NCBI RefSeq assembly: GCF_900496995.4
Contig: NW_024470396.1
Span: 62,001 to 126,000 of the forward strand
DNA length: 64,000 nucleotides
From: Aquila chrysaetos chrysaetos
Taxonomy: Eukaryota; Chordata; Aves; Accipitriformes; Accipitridae
Reading direction: 5' to 3'
Both the position numbers and the translations under genes were made by a program. The notes under the pieces were generated by a model. The model made no database searches and was not told the DNA's origin. It saw nothing but the letters and a program-made list of their open reading frames with translations. Of the stretch, positions 11,521 to 23,066 are shown piece after piece (position 1 is the first letter of the stretch; every line of letters begins with the position of its first letter).

Positions 11521-14500
11521 ACAGACATTTTAAGTGAGAGACAAGCGCATGAATGTAGGAGAAAGTAATATTAGAGACAGAGAGAGGCCGAGAGTGACAG
11601 GACCGAGGCAGAGAGATGGAGAAAGAAAAAAAATGGTGATGGGTAGCAGGGCCAGAGGGACAAGGAAAGACTGGAGGAAGGACAGCTGGATATAGAAAAC
11701 AGGTAAGAGACAGAAAGCCAGAAAGTGGGATACTGCAAAAGAGAGCGGGATGGGGATCGGGATGCTGGCAGAGGGAGGCAACGGAGAGGCAACAGAGAAA
11801 ATGGGGAATAGAGAGTGGGGACAGAGAAGTGAAGCAACCAAATAATACAGCCAGGGAGCCAGGACAGAGGAAGAGAGACAGTGGAAGGGGGACAAGGTAA
11901 GACAACAGATCATTAGAGAAAGAAAATGAAAGGAAACAGCACAGAGGGTCACAGAGGAAAAAGAGAGGGGAGAACAAAAAGGGAAAAATAAGATGAGGGA
12001 GAAGGACTGAGCAGCAGAAAGAAAAGGCGGAGACAGAGAAAACAAGACTGGAGGCAGAACAAAGGGAAAGATTGACAAGGACAGGGAGCTGGGATAAAGG
12101 GATGGAAAATGAAGAAATAGCGATGGGCAGCAGGATAGAGGATAGAGAGAGGGAAAGAGCAAGAAGAGCAAAAGAAGGACTATGGACAGAAAGGTGTAGA
12201 GAGAAAGACCAGGAACATGTCAGAAGGGTAGAAAGAAAAAAAGAGGGATGGGAGCAAGACAGCGTGATAGGGAGGGAGAGGGATAGCAAGGATAGGGCAC
12301 AACACAGGTACAGGGAAAAAGAAAGAATGACACGAGAGAAAGCGGGGCATAGGGAGCGGAGGCGATGGAGAACGAAAAAATGGTAACGTGGAAACAGAGA
12401 ACAGAAATACAGAAAAATAAAAATACTTACAGGGAGCAGGACCAGGGACATGAGCAAGAGGAAAAATCAATGGGAGAGAATGGGTAACACACACGCAAGA
12501 TATCAGCAGATACAGGGGGAGTGAGAGCGAGGAGACACACAGCAGGACAGAGGATGAAGAAAGAAAAAATAGGAGAGAGGAAGAAAAGCTGAGTAATCAA
12601 CAGAGAAGGGGGGGAAGGGAACTGGACAGGCATGGGCAGCAGGACAGCGACGGAAAGAAAGAAAGACAGAACCGCAGAACGAGGGATAGAGAGGCAAAGA
12701 GAGGGAGGGGACCGAGACAGTGGGGTGTAAACAGAGAGGAATGGCACACGGTACGCAAGATAGCAGAGTGAGAGGTACAGGGAAGCAGAAGGAATGACAG
12801 AGAGGAAACAAGGGGGTGGGGACCAGGTCAGAGAGCTTGGAGAAAGACAAAATACGGCTGGAGAGCATGATGGGGAGAATGGAGCCAAAAGAGATAAATG
12901 GGAAACAGGGCAGTGAGATGCAGACAGCAAAAAATAACATAGGCAACAGGACCGCAGAAATTGCCAGTAAAATGAGGGACAGGGAACAGGATAGAGAAAG
13001 GCAAAGAAAAAAAATACCGATGAGCAACAGGACAAAGGATATAGAGAATAAGAAGGAGGAAAAAGAAGGAGGGAGAGAGAAAACGTAATGGGGATAAGAG
13101 TGTGAGACACGGAAGAGACAAAAAGTAGGACAAGGAACGAGACTGAGGGACTGCAGCAGCGGAGGGAACCGATGCGGATTAAGACAAAGAGATGGAGGAG
13201 GGGGGGTGGAGGGGTGGACAGAGATGGAGGAAGAAGAAAGTAGGGGCAAAGTAGGGAAAAGAGAAAAGAAAAAAGGGACACCTGGCTGGACAGGTAGCTA
13301 TAACTAGAAACAAGGAGAACAGGCAGCGGGACCAGAGGGATGGAGGCAGAATAAACTGTGAGAGGAAGCAGGACGGACAGTGAGATAAAAAAAGGGGCAG
13401 GGAGCAGCACTGAGAAATGGAGAAGGAAGCATTGGGGCCAGAGGAAGGAAAAGGCAGGCTGGAGGAAGGACAGAGAGCACAAGAGAATGACAGAACTTGG
13501 ACAAGGTGTGGGGAGAAAAGAAAAACCAGTGATGAACAGCAGGCCAGAGGCAGAGGTGGCACAGGGAAGGAAGGACAAGAGGAAGGAGATAGGGATACAG
13601 AAAACAAGCGAGGGACAGGGTGTAAGAAAATAGGATACAGAGAAAGAGAGGAGGGATGGGGAGAAGGGACACTGGGATAGAAAGAGAATGACAGGAAGAA
13701 TGGACACGGAGATGGAGCCAGAGGAAAAACAGGGACCAAAAGCAGGACAGAGAAATGAAAACAAGAAAATTAGGGTCAGGGAGTGGGACAGAGGGGTGGA
13801 GAGACAACCCCAAAGGACTCGAGGATAACAACAGAGAAATCAGAGGGAGGGAGAGAGGGACTGGAGGATGGGCAGCAGACGGAATGGGATGGCAGCAGGA
13901 GGGGGCAGCACACGGTTGGAGGAGGAGAAGTGGGGAGAATGAAGAAGAAAAGACAGCGAATGGTGAGCAGGATCTAGAGGACTAAAAGAGAAAAGTAAGA
14001 CAAGGGAAGAAGACGGAGGAGCAAAGAGAGAGGAAGGGTCAAAAGGTCAGAGAGATAAAGAAAATCAAGAAAAGAGAGATGGAACAAGAAGACGTAGGGT
14101 CGGTAAACAGGACAGAGATAGGGGTAGGAAAAAGAGAACAAACAAAGGAGGAATGACAACTGTGACAGAGCACAGGGCATACAGACCAGAGACAGAAAAA
14201 GGACAGGGAATGGGAAAGAAATAAAGGTTCAGATCTGTACAAAGAGACCAAGAAGGCGGGGGGGGGGGGGGGAGGGCAGCAACGGGCTAGAGCAACAGAG
14301 AGGCGAAGAGGAGAAAAAAAGGGCCAGGGAGCGGGACCGAGGAGAAGAGAAGGGAAAAAAGGAGAGCCAGGTGGACAGAGAGATATAGCAAGAAATAACT
14401 GGGCAGGCAGCAGAATAGAGAAATAAAGATGGAAAAAGATGGGGACAGGACGCAGGACAGAGGAACAGCGAGAGGAAACAAGGGGCAGGCAGCAGGACAG

Positions 14501-14691
14501 CGGTGGAGAAAGAAGCATTGGGGCAGAAGGCTAGAAAGAGAAAAAAGACAGAAAGCAGAATGCGGGATGGGGTGAGGGGGAAAGAAGGACAAGGAGCAGG
14601 ACACAGTGTCAGACAGGAACAGTGAGCGAGACAAGGTGATACAGAGAGGAAAAAAAGGGCCAGGGAAACAGGACAAAGTGAAAGACAGGAA
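11521..14691. repeat. Purine (GA)-rich degenerate repeat block 2
   Basis: More than 3 kb of nearly pure A/G with recurring gcaggacagag, gggagcgg and gagagacaa words and short G runs (for example 14258-14272). One strand is purine, the other pyrimidine, over the whole length. Minus-strand open frames of up to 445 aa are artefacts of the missing stop codons. No gene is supported. Confidence 0.75.
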
Positions 14692-14810
14692 AAATTAAAA
14701 GACACAGAGCAGCACAGAAACAGAGTGAGAAAAGATAGTGACAAGGAACAGGACAGAGCATCAGAGAACAAAAAAAACTGCAGAGGGAATAGGACAGAGA
14801 AATGGAGAGG

Positions 14811-16140
14811 GGAACTACAGGCCTGTCAGCCTGACCTTGGGACCGGGGGAAGATTATGGAGCGGTTCATCTTGAGCATGCTCACATGGCATGTGTGGGAC
14901 AACCAGGGGATCGGGCCCAGCCAGCGTGGGTTCATGAAAGCGGGTCCTGCTTGACCAACCTGATCTCCTTCTATGACCAGGTGACCTGCCTAGTGGATTA
15001 GGGAAAGGCTGTGGATGTTATCTACCTTGACTTCAGCAAGGCCTTTGACACTGTCTCTCATGGCATACTCCTTGAGAAGCTGGCAGCTCATGGCTTAGAC
15101 AGGTGTACTCTTTGCTGGGTAAAAAAACTAGCTGGATCACTGAGCCCAGACAGTTGTGGTGAACAGAGTTAAATCTGGTTGACTAACTGTCACAAGTGGT
15201 GTTCCCCAGGGCTCAGTTTTGGGGCCAGTTCTCTTTAGTATCTTTGTCATCAATGATCTAGATGAGGGACTTGAGTCTACCCTCAGTAAATTTGCAGACA
15301 ACACCAAGTTGGGAGGGAGGGCTGATCTGCTTGAGGGTAGGAAGGCTCTACAGAGGGAGCTAGACAGGCTAGATCGATGGGCCAAGGCTAATTGCGTGAT
15401 GCTCAACAATGCCAAGTACCCGTTCCCTCGCTTCAGTTGCAACAACCCTGTGCAGCGCTAAGGGCTTGGGAAAGAGCGGCTGGAAAGCTGCCCGGTGGAA
15501 AAACACCTGGGGGTGCTGGTTGACAGCCAGATGAATATAAGCCAGAAACAGTGTGGCCAGCAGGAGCAGAAAAGCAATTTTTCCCCTGTATTCGGCACTG
15601 GTGAGGCCGCACCTCGAGTACTGCATTCAGTTTTTGGGCCCCTCGCTACGGGAAAGACGTTGAGGTGCTGGAACGTGTCCAGAGAAGGGCAACCAAGTTG
15701 GTGAGGGGCCTGGAGCATAAGTCTTATGAGGAGCGGCTGAGGGAGCTGGGGTGGTTTAGTCCAGAGAAAAGGAGGCTGAAGGGAGACGTTATTGCTCTCC
15801 ACAACTACCTAAAGGGGTGTTGTAGCAAAGTGGGTGCTGGTCTTGTCTATCAAGTAACTAGAGATAGGACAAGAAAAAAATGGCCTGAAGTTGCGCCAGG
15901 GGAGGTTTAGATTGGATATCAGAAAAATTTCTTTACTGAGAGGGTTGTCAGGCATTGGAACAGGCTGCCCAGGGTAGTGATAGAGTCACTCTATCCCTGG
16001 AGATGTTCAAAAAGCACGTAGATGTGGCATTTGGGGGCATGATTTAGTGGGCATGGTAGTGTTGGGTTGATGGTTGGACTTGATCTTAGAGGTCTTTTCC
16101 AAATTTCATAATTTGATTTGATTCAATTTGATTCTATTCT
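14811..16140 (+). mobile_element. CR1 LINE fragment, duplicate of the one at 7757
   Basis: Same truncation point, same reverse-transcriptase remnants (VIYLDFSKAFDTVSH near 15018; FADNTKLGG near 15290, where copy 1 has FADDTK) and same 3' end as the copy at 7757-9087. The shared truncation and flanks show it arose by duplication of the segment, not by a second insertion. Non-coding through stops and frame changes. Confidence 0.9.
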
Positions 16141-16833
16141 AGGGAGCAGAACAGAGATGTAGCAAGAAAGCAAAAAAGGAAAGGAGGAAGAACAAAGGGA
16201 GAGAGAGACAAGGACTGGAAGGACAGAGAGATGGAAGAGGAAAAAAATAGTGATAGGCTGCAGAACAGAGATGGAGAAGTTAAAAAAAAAGACACAGGGA
16301 GCATGACAGAATGAGTGTAAGAAAAAAGGGACAGAGAGCAGGACAGCACTGGAGGAAAAAAAAAACCTGTGATTGATAGGCAGTGAGAGAGAGATGGAGG
16401 AAGAGAGAAAAGAGAGAGAAGGGACAGCTAGCTGGACAGGGGGATACAGTTAGAAAGGATGGAAGAGAGAATGGAACAGAGAGGAATACAGAAAAGATAG
16501 CAAGAGGAAGCAGGGCAGAGGGACAGCAATAGAAGAAAACAGCAACAGGGATCTGGACAGATGAAGAAAAAAGCAGGAAAAACAACATGATACTATGGGA
16601 CAGGAAAAAAAGAGAAAGTGACAGATGAGAATAACAACAAGAGAGAGAAAGAGACTGTGAGAAACACAGGAGGTTGGAGAAAGAGAGGTATTAGGACCCC
16701 TGCAGAGAGATAGAAGACATGAATAAAAAGATTAGGGAGCACCACAAAGGGTCAGAGAAAGAGAAGAACAGGAAACTGAGATAGAGAATGAAAAAAACCC
16801 ACATCACATATTATACACATATTATCCAGTAAC

Positions 16834-17060
16834 CGAGCCCATTTCGGCGCCGCACCCGCGCCGAGCCCATTTCGGCGCCGCACCCGCGCCCGAGCCCATT
16901 TCGGCGCCGCACCGCGCCCGAGCCCATTTCGGCGCCGCACCGCGCCCGAGCCCATTTCGGCGCCGCACCGCGCCCCGAGCCCATTTCGGCGCCGCACCGC
17001 GCCCGAGCCCATTTCGAAGTTAACCTACGCCTCCGGCACCGCGCCCGAGCCCATTTCGAA
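16834..17060 (+). repeat. 28-bp GC-rich minisatellite
   Basis: Units start cgagcccatttcggcgccgc at 16834, 16862, 16891, 16919, 16947, 16976 and 17004, with a variant at 17046, giving a period of 28-29 bp. Copy 1 of the duplication has only about one and a half such units (about 9787-9815), so the array expanded in copy 2 or shrank in copy 1. The minus strand reads as a repeated arginine/glycine-rich peptide, which I regard as incidental. Confidence 0.9.
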
Positions 17061-17519
17061 GTTACATACCTACAGAGCCAATTTCAAAGTTTGTGCAATT
17101 ACTAGAGCCAGTAATGCGCACCTTTTCTATTAACCCATCCGCAGCTACATTTACCTCGAGGCATCTACAACTCTCCCTTAGATGCCTAATTCTAACGAAC
17201 ACTTTCACTTACTTAAACAGCTAAGTTTACTTTTGGGCACTAAACGCGCATGCTTTGCTCTGCACTTGCCTTGCGATTGCCATTAGTACTGTGATTCTCA
17301 CAAGGAGAACCTAATTACCTGCCTTTTTTTCATTTTATTTTTATTGTTTCATTTGGTCCATTACTGACTCCACGTACATTCAGCTGTGGTCAGTATTTAC
17401 AGTCCAATTCTACAATGTACTTTTACTACAATGTATAGAAAAGAGTTATGGGCCCGCATTGGTCAAATATTTGCACTATTAGTTTTATTCCTCTTTTAAT
17501 CATTGTTTTTACAAATACA

Positions 17520-19040
17520 TTTAAATTCCAAAAATTTAGCATTACCTTAAGAAGAAATGCCACTATTTAGTGCCTGCAATTCTCTACGAAGGGGTCTTTT
17601 CCACATTCCTCACTCCCATTACATCTGTTGCTTCACATCCAGAGGTTTACCTCCACGATCCCTGTTCCTGGGCAGAAAACAAGTGAGCTCGGCTCCTCTT
17701 GACAGACTGTCCCCTTCCACACCTATGCACAAAAATAAAAATTGAAAAACATCATTACATCACAAACTACAAAGAGCACCCAAATATATGACAAACCCAC
17801 CATGGAAAAATACAGTTACACCCACGCACTTCACAACCCTGGCCTACTCAATGCTGGCCATCTACTCCAACTCCCCCCCCCCCACCCCCAAAATCATCAA
17901 CTGTCTTCCAAAGACCATCCGCTGAACAACATAATTCCCTGCGCTAAGTGGCAATTATCACATTCCAGGGCAGCACTGCATGGGAACACCATTCTCGGGA
18001 GCCTTGAAAAAAAATCGCCCTGCCTGTGAAAACCCTGGCCCAAGCCGGACCCTGGTCCACACATTGGCGATCAGCATTGCCTCATGGACCGGCTAGGACC
18101 AAGGGAAAAAAAAAAAGGGGGGTGGGGGGGACACAGAACAGGATGGGACAACACCAAAACCAACCCATATCCCAGGTGAGTTTTTTTATTCTAATTTTTT
18201 TTTTTTTTTCTAATTCCCTGAAAAACATCTCAACTCTACATCCAACCTGAAAGGAAAAAACATAACAAGGGTAAACCACATAACCCTACAAGGTTACACA
18301 CATTCACAACATACCACTCATTCAGATCACATACATGCCAGTCCTCACTCTTAACTCATCCATGCAACTGCCCACCACCATCAAAGGGCCATCACCCCGT
18401 GCCTGTGGCACCAGGGGAACTAAAAAAATCACCCTACGTGCAAAAACCCTGGCCCGAGCCCAACCTCCTTCCAAACTCCCCACAGACTACCCTTCTGTTC
18501 CACCAATGTTTCAACACACACCATCATCTCCACCATCCATGCATTTTCAACCTGATACTTAGCTTTCACAGTGCCACGTGTCACAGTCCAACCTCCATAG
18601 CAGCCATGTCACCTAAATGCAAGGTTCCTTCAAGCACCTCGTGCCCTGTCATCACCTGCGAAAACAACACACAAAGCTTTTTATTAGACACTTCATCCTT
18701 GAGGGAGAAGTCCTCCACCGCTCCCCTATCCTGCTTCCCACCTATTCCAAAAATAACACATCCTCACAGTCAGTGTCCTCCATGGCACTTGAAAAACCAG
18801 AGCATCACAAACACAGAGCTGTCCCAAAGTTACCGATCGCTCCGAGGCCCGTCACGCTGCTACTCAGACCTCAAGGCCTTGACCATTTCCAGAGGCTTGT
18901 CACAAAGCATCCGCATAAACAATATGAACCATTGCCCAGTTACTGCCTTACTCTATACTAGTTCACAGTCCAATTGTGATCCACTCAACTCCTTGCATGC
19001 AAAGAGCCCAAAGTCATTAAGCCTTCTATACTATCTCTAC
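17520..19040. other. A/C-rich sequence without a recognised gene
   Basis: Low-G plus strand with short open frames (the longest, 18399-19124, is 241 aa) that lack known domains. Includes oligo-C, oligo-A and oligo-T runs (17872-17883, 18104-18114, 18197-18211). I find no splice-supported gene. Confidence 0.45.
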
Positions 19041-19590
19041 AATGCTATACAATACACACACAAACATAGAGCCATACAATTTGCATGCAAGTATAATGCC
19101 ATACAAGGCAGTACTCTTATCTGAGTCAAGACAAAACAACTCAGAGCACAGCCATACCAGACAAAACGGGACAGGGCCAATACAAGAGACTCTCAGATGA
19201 CAGTCAATACAAGTACAGACCAAAACAATACAAAACCAATACAGAACCAGAGAATGCAAGGCAGTCTCAGATGGCACTCAATACAAGTACAGAGCACTGC
19301 AATACAAAACACAACACAGGGCCATGAAAAGAGAGACAGTCTCAGATAGCAAACAATACAATTACAGAGCAGCAGAACACAAACCAATATCGAGCAATAC
19401 AATGCAAGATAGTCTCAGATGACAACCAATAAAAGCACAGAGCACTACAATACCAGAAAAAACCACAACAGAGATCACACAATGCGAGACAATCTCACAT
19501 GACAGTCAATACAAATACAGAGCAAAACAACTGCAAGACAAAGGCAAATACAGATCAATACAAAGCAAAAAAACCGCAAAGCAATCTCAC
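19041..19590. repeat. Tandem repeat, unit about 75 bp
   Basis: The phrase ctcagatgac plus caatacaagtacagagca recurs at about 19192, 19265, 19341, 19413 and 19492, giving spacings of 72-79 bp. More diverged units extend to both sides. The A/C-rich plus strand makes the complement G/T-rich. No gene. Confidence 0.7.
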
Positions 19591-19940
19591 AGAGCCACCG
19601 GCCGCATCTTCCCTCCGACACCACTCCCAGACCCACCTCCTTATGGCGCTCCTCTGCCTTCCCTCGTCACTCAGTGGCACGCATCTTGTCCCTCCGCATC
19701 TGAAAAAAAAAAAAAAACCACCATATCGAACAAGTCACCTGGATGCAGAGCAAGAGACTAACAAGTCCAGAGGTCTCAATTCAATCTGCGAAGACCATCT
19801 AGAGTCCAACTACAGCCTGCCACTTTAAAAAAACCCCAACAATAAACCACCAAACTAACAAACAAAAAAAACCACCACACAAACAGGGCCAAACTTTAAG
19901 CCCATCACATGAAAGACTTAACACCTTAGAGAGTCAAATC

Positions 19941-20929
19941 TGCTTCACTGCCCCTCAATGGCCCCTGCCACACAGCTCCAATCGTCTCCGTAAAACACTA
20001 TCGGCACAGCTATCCACACAGCCCACTGATGGCTACTAGAGCCAAGATGACTGTACAACCCTCGCCTAAATGGTCTAGGCACGCCAACGTTTCACCCATA
20101 GACTCTTATCGCTGTTCCACCTACCCCTGACTCTATAGCCCCGGGCAGAGCAGCTCCAAGCCAAACATGCCCGTGCGCAGAACATCACCACGTGGAACGC
20201 TACCAACAAGGTGATTCAAAGAGAGACAAAACTCTCAGCAAGAAGAATGACCCCCGAACGGGAGGCACCGTCAGACAAGACGACCTACAGGGCCGCAACC
20301 GTGAGGCCAGGAGGCTCTACGGCAGAGCCCAAGAACAGGAGTCGAACGGAACGGCTCGTTACAAGACGGCACCGTCAAAACCGAGATGATGGATGCACGA
20401 GAAGCCTGGCATCGAGACCTAAGGACATCAGGATGCAGAGAAAGAGTCCCAGGCCGAGAAAACAGACAGCTAGAGAACGGAGCTGCCAAAGCAGCCCAGA
20501 AGAACGCCGCAAAAGTAGACCGAGCGGAACGTGCCAAGACCGATCCACACTTCAGAGCTCCGAAGCGCAAGAAAAGAGGCACCCAATTGGCATGGTGCCG
20601 ATGAGTAAGGGCATTCGAGACCCTAGGGACGGCGCCCGAAGCGCATGCCGCGCTCCCTGAGCGCAAAGACTGACGATGGCGTTGAGAGCCACGGAAGGTC
20701 GAAGGCACAGAAGACAGACTACACAAACTACACACCACCACGGACACAGGCTGGAACTGCCCTGCCCGGCACACGCCGGTCTCGTGCTGAAAAGCAACCC
20801 GCTCCCTTCCTCTGCCCAAACAGGACTGCTCCTGGACAGCCCTGCCCTCCTACCCTATCTTTAAAACCCCTCCCTGCAATTCCCAGCTCTGTCCCTCCCT
20901 CCCAGCCTCTCCCAAGCCCGGGTCCCTCA
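19941..20929. other. Sequence present only in copy 1 of the exon-like block
   Basis: About 1 kb separating the two conserved parts of copy 1, with no counterpart in copy 2. Composition is less A-rich and CpGs are common from 20200 to 20700. The longest frames (149 aa plus, 182 aa minus) show no known domain. Either copy 2 lost it or copy 1 gained it. Confidence 0.4.
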
Positions 20930-21203
20930 ACTTAACTTTCAGAGGGCCAAGGGCTACGAATCCATCCTCCACGAAAATCACATGGGCTAACTGGGATGAT
21001 CCGGCAGTCGCCAGGTTCCTCTTCATCATCTGCAGTGAAGACAAAAAAAAAAAAAAAAAACAACAACCAAAAAAACCCAACAAAATCAGAAGAGGTAGGA
21101 AGTAACCCATCAGCCAACACCAACTACTTTCCCAACCCCCCACTTAATCACACACACCACGGTGTTACACTTACCTGCTCATTCCAGAGTCACACCCTGC
21201 AGC

Positions 21204-21476
21204 CATCATTGTAGTCAGGGTCTGGCGGCCGGAAAATATCGCGCTGTACGGAAAGATAGGGCCCCTCTCCTGATAGCCAATAGCATCACGTTTATTATGT
21301 AAGCGGACGGAAGTGACGCTGTAATCCCAAGCTATATAATGCCGTGTTACTCACCAATAAACGCCTTTTGCCGTCCACCACATTGGTGTCTGTGAGCTGA
21401 TGGCCCGAGCGGCCTGGGGTTGGTCGCCGTGCCATTCCTGAACCAGGTCGCCACGCCAACGAAGGCAACACATCAT
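21204..21476 (+). mobile_element. Alpharetrovirus-like solo LTR with 6-bp target duplication
   Basis: The LTR proper is 21210-21470 (261 bp), from tgtagtcagg to ggcaaca, flanked on both sides by catcat (21204-21209 and 21471-21476). The downstream half, aataaacgccttttgcc then caccacattggtgtctg, resembles the R-U5 region of avian leukosis/sarcoma virus LTRs. A TATA box (ctatataatg) precedes it. A 6-bp duplication fits that genus. The matching place in the paralogous block (about 22693-22706) has no insert. Fossil without internal genes. Confidence 0.85.
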
Positions 21477-22094
21477 CTCTCACGGTACCTAGAAACAGCA
21501 AGACACACAAAATTAGCATAGCACTCGCGAGAAGTCACCGGCCCCACGCTCCTCCTCCCTAAGCCACAGCTCGCCTCAAACGTTCATCCCATTCCAAAGG
21601 TGGCCCGCACAGCGCCTGCAAAACAAAAGGTAAACGCTTAACCGAGCAACCACAAAGTACTTCGATATTAAACACCAACCCGTCCCAAAACCGCCTCACT
21701 TTCTCACACTGCTCATCAGCTGCAGCTTCAGCCCTCCGAGTCCGCGTGCACCACCTGCAAAAACCAAAGCAGAAGATGCATGCTGAGACACCGCCCGAAA
21801 CCTCAGCCTGCCCGGACTGATTCCCAACTCGCTCTCCTTTCCCTTGGCCGCTCGACCACCCCTGCTCTCTCATCAAGAGCTTGCCACATCAAGGCATGCG
21901 TACCGCCTGTAAAAAAACAAACGACAAGGGATGCTTCCAACTTGGCCAACAATACGACACCCTCAAAAGAACAGTTCCTTTAACCCAGTAGTCACGGCTC
22001 ACCTTGCCCGAGTCACCTCCAGTACCGACGGCCCGCTTCGCTCCTTGCTTCGTACCTTCCAAATAAAAGAAAAAAAGAACCCTATCAGCTAGTC

Positions 22095-22965
22095 ATAGAG
22101 CCACCGGCCACATCTTCCCTCTGATTCCACGCACGGACCCACCTTCTTACACTGCTCCGCTCCCCTCCTCTGTTGCTCTGTGGCACGCAACTTGTCCCTC
22201 TGCATCTGAAAAAAACCATATTGAATGAGTCACCAAGATGCAGAGCAAGAGCTTAACAATTCCAGAGGTCTTGATTCCATCTAGGAATACCATCTGGAGT
22301 CCAACTACAGCCTGCCATCCTAGAGGAAAAAAGAAGAAAAAAAAAAGCCAGGGCCAAACTTTAAGCCCATCACGTGCAACACTTAACACCTTAGAGACTC
22401 AAATCTGCTTCATTACCCAGCCCTGGTCCCTCAACTTCGCTTTCAGAGGCCGAGGTGCTGAATCCATCATTCAGAAAAATCGCACGGGCTAACTGGGATA
22501 TTCCTGCAGTTGCCAGGCTCCTCTTTGTCATCTGCAGGGAAAAAAAACAAAACAAACAAACAAACGAGCCCAAACCAAACCAGAAAAGGGAGTAAGCGTC
22601 CCATCGGCCAACGCCAACTACTTCCCCAACTCCCCCGCTCCTCACAAGCGCCACTGCATTACGCTTACACGCTCATTGCGGAGTCGGACGCTGCGGCCGT
22701 CGTCACTCGTGGTACCGAAGATAGATAGACACAAATGTGAAGAGTTACCAGCCCCATGCTCCTCCTCGCTAATCCACAGCTCACCTCAAACGCTCATCCC
22801 ACTCCAAAGGTGGCCCGCACAGCGCCTCCAAAACAAAAGGGAAAAGCTTAACCGAGCGGCCACGTAATACTTTGCTACACAACACCGACCTGGTCGACGA
22901 CTGCCTCACCTTCTCGGACCGTTTGTCAGCATGCAGCTCTGCAGGAGACCTTATAGCAGACTTCA
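22095..22965 (-). repeat. Exon-like duplicated block, copy 2 (without LTR)
   Basis: Counterpart of 19591-21780 with the two conserved parts directly joined. On the minus strand an acceptor precedes MTKRSLATAGISQLARAIF near 22530, and another precedes MQRDKLRATEQQRRG near 22205. A further stretch codes LEALCGPPLEWDERL near 22790, and a donor-like gtaagc sits near 22670. In copy 1 the second exon-like stretch is interrupted by a stop, while here it stays open. Function unknown. Confidence 0.5.
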
Positions 22966-22974
22966 CGGTACGTA

Positions 22975-23066
22975 AAGGGTGCCTATAGGAAACCTGCAGA
23001 GGGACTTTTTACAAGGGTGTACGTCAATAGGACAAGGCGGTAACAACTTCAGTCCTAAAGAGGGTA
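22975..23066 (+). mobile_element. CR1 3' fragment, left half, split by a provirus
   Basis: Typical CR1 3'-end wording (cctgcagagggactttttac, ggacaagg, ctaaagagggta) that continues at 27889 after the provirus. The six bases agggta end this half and begin the other, marking the provirus target duplication. Confidence 0.8.

Larger units (their letters stand above)
14692..17519 (+). repeat. Segmental duplication, copy 2 (paired with 7638-10283)
   Basis: Collinear with 7638-10283: GA tail, CR1 (14811-16140), GA tract, minisatellite and a non-repetitive tail ending tttttacaaataca at 17519. The tail at 17060-17519 matches 9820-10283 almost base for base. Copy 2 has single-copy DNA to its right, whereas copy 1 ends in the gap. 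Confidence 0.85.
19591..21780 (-). repeat. Exon-like duplicated block, copy 1 (paired with 22095-22965)
   Basis: Two parts of this block recur in copy 2: 19591-19940 matches 22098-22410, and 20930-21780 matches 22420-22965, at roughly 80 per cent by eye. On the minus strand the conserved parts look spliced: a 3' acceptor (ctgcag) opens a stretch coding MKRNLATAGSSQLA near 21030, and a textbook donor (gtaagt, minus strand) lies at about 21174. A second stretch codes ALCGPPLEWDERL near 21590. I do not recognise the protein. The repeated exon-like architecture suggests remnants of a duplicated gene or a gene-derived repeat. Confidence 0.5.

Noticed and set aside
11417-14771. Many 100-445 aa minus-strand frames rich in F, S, L and P, resembling membrane proteins
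   Set aside because: They are translations of the pyrimidine strand of GA-rich repeats, with no start context, domain or conservation.
16752-17012. Arg/Gly repeat protein with identical units
   Set aside because: Direct translation of the 28-bp minisatellite; copy 1 of the same segment lacks it.
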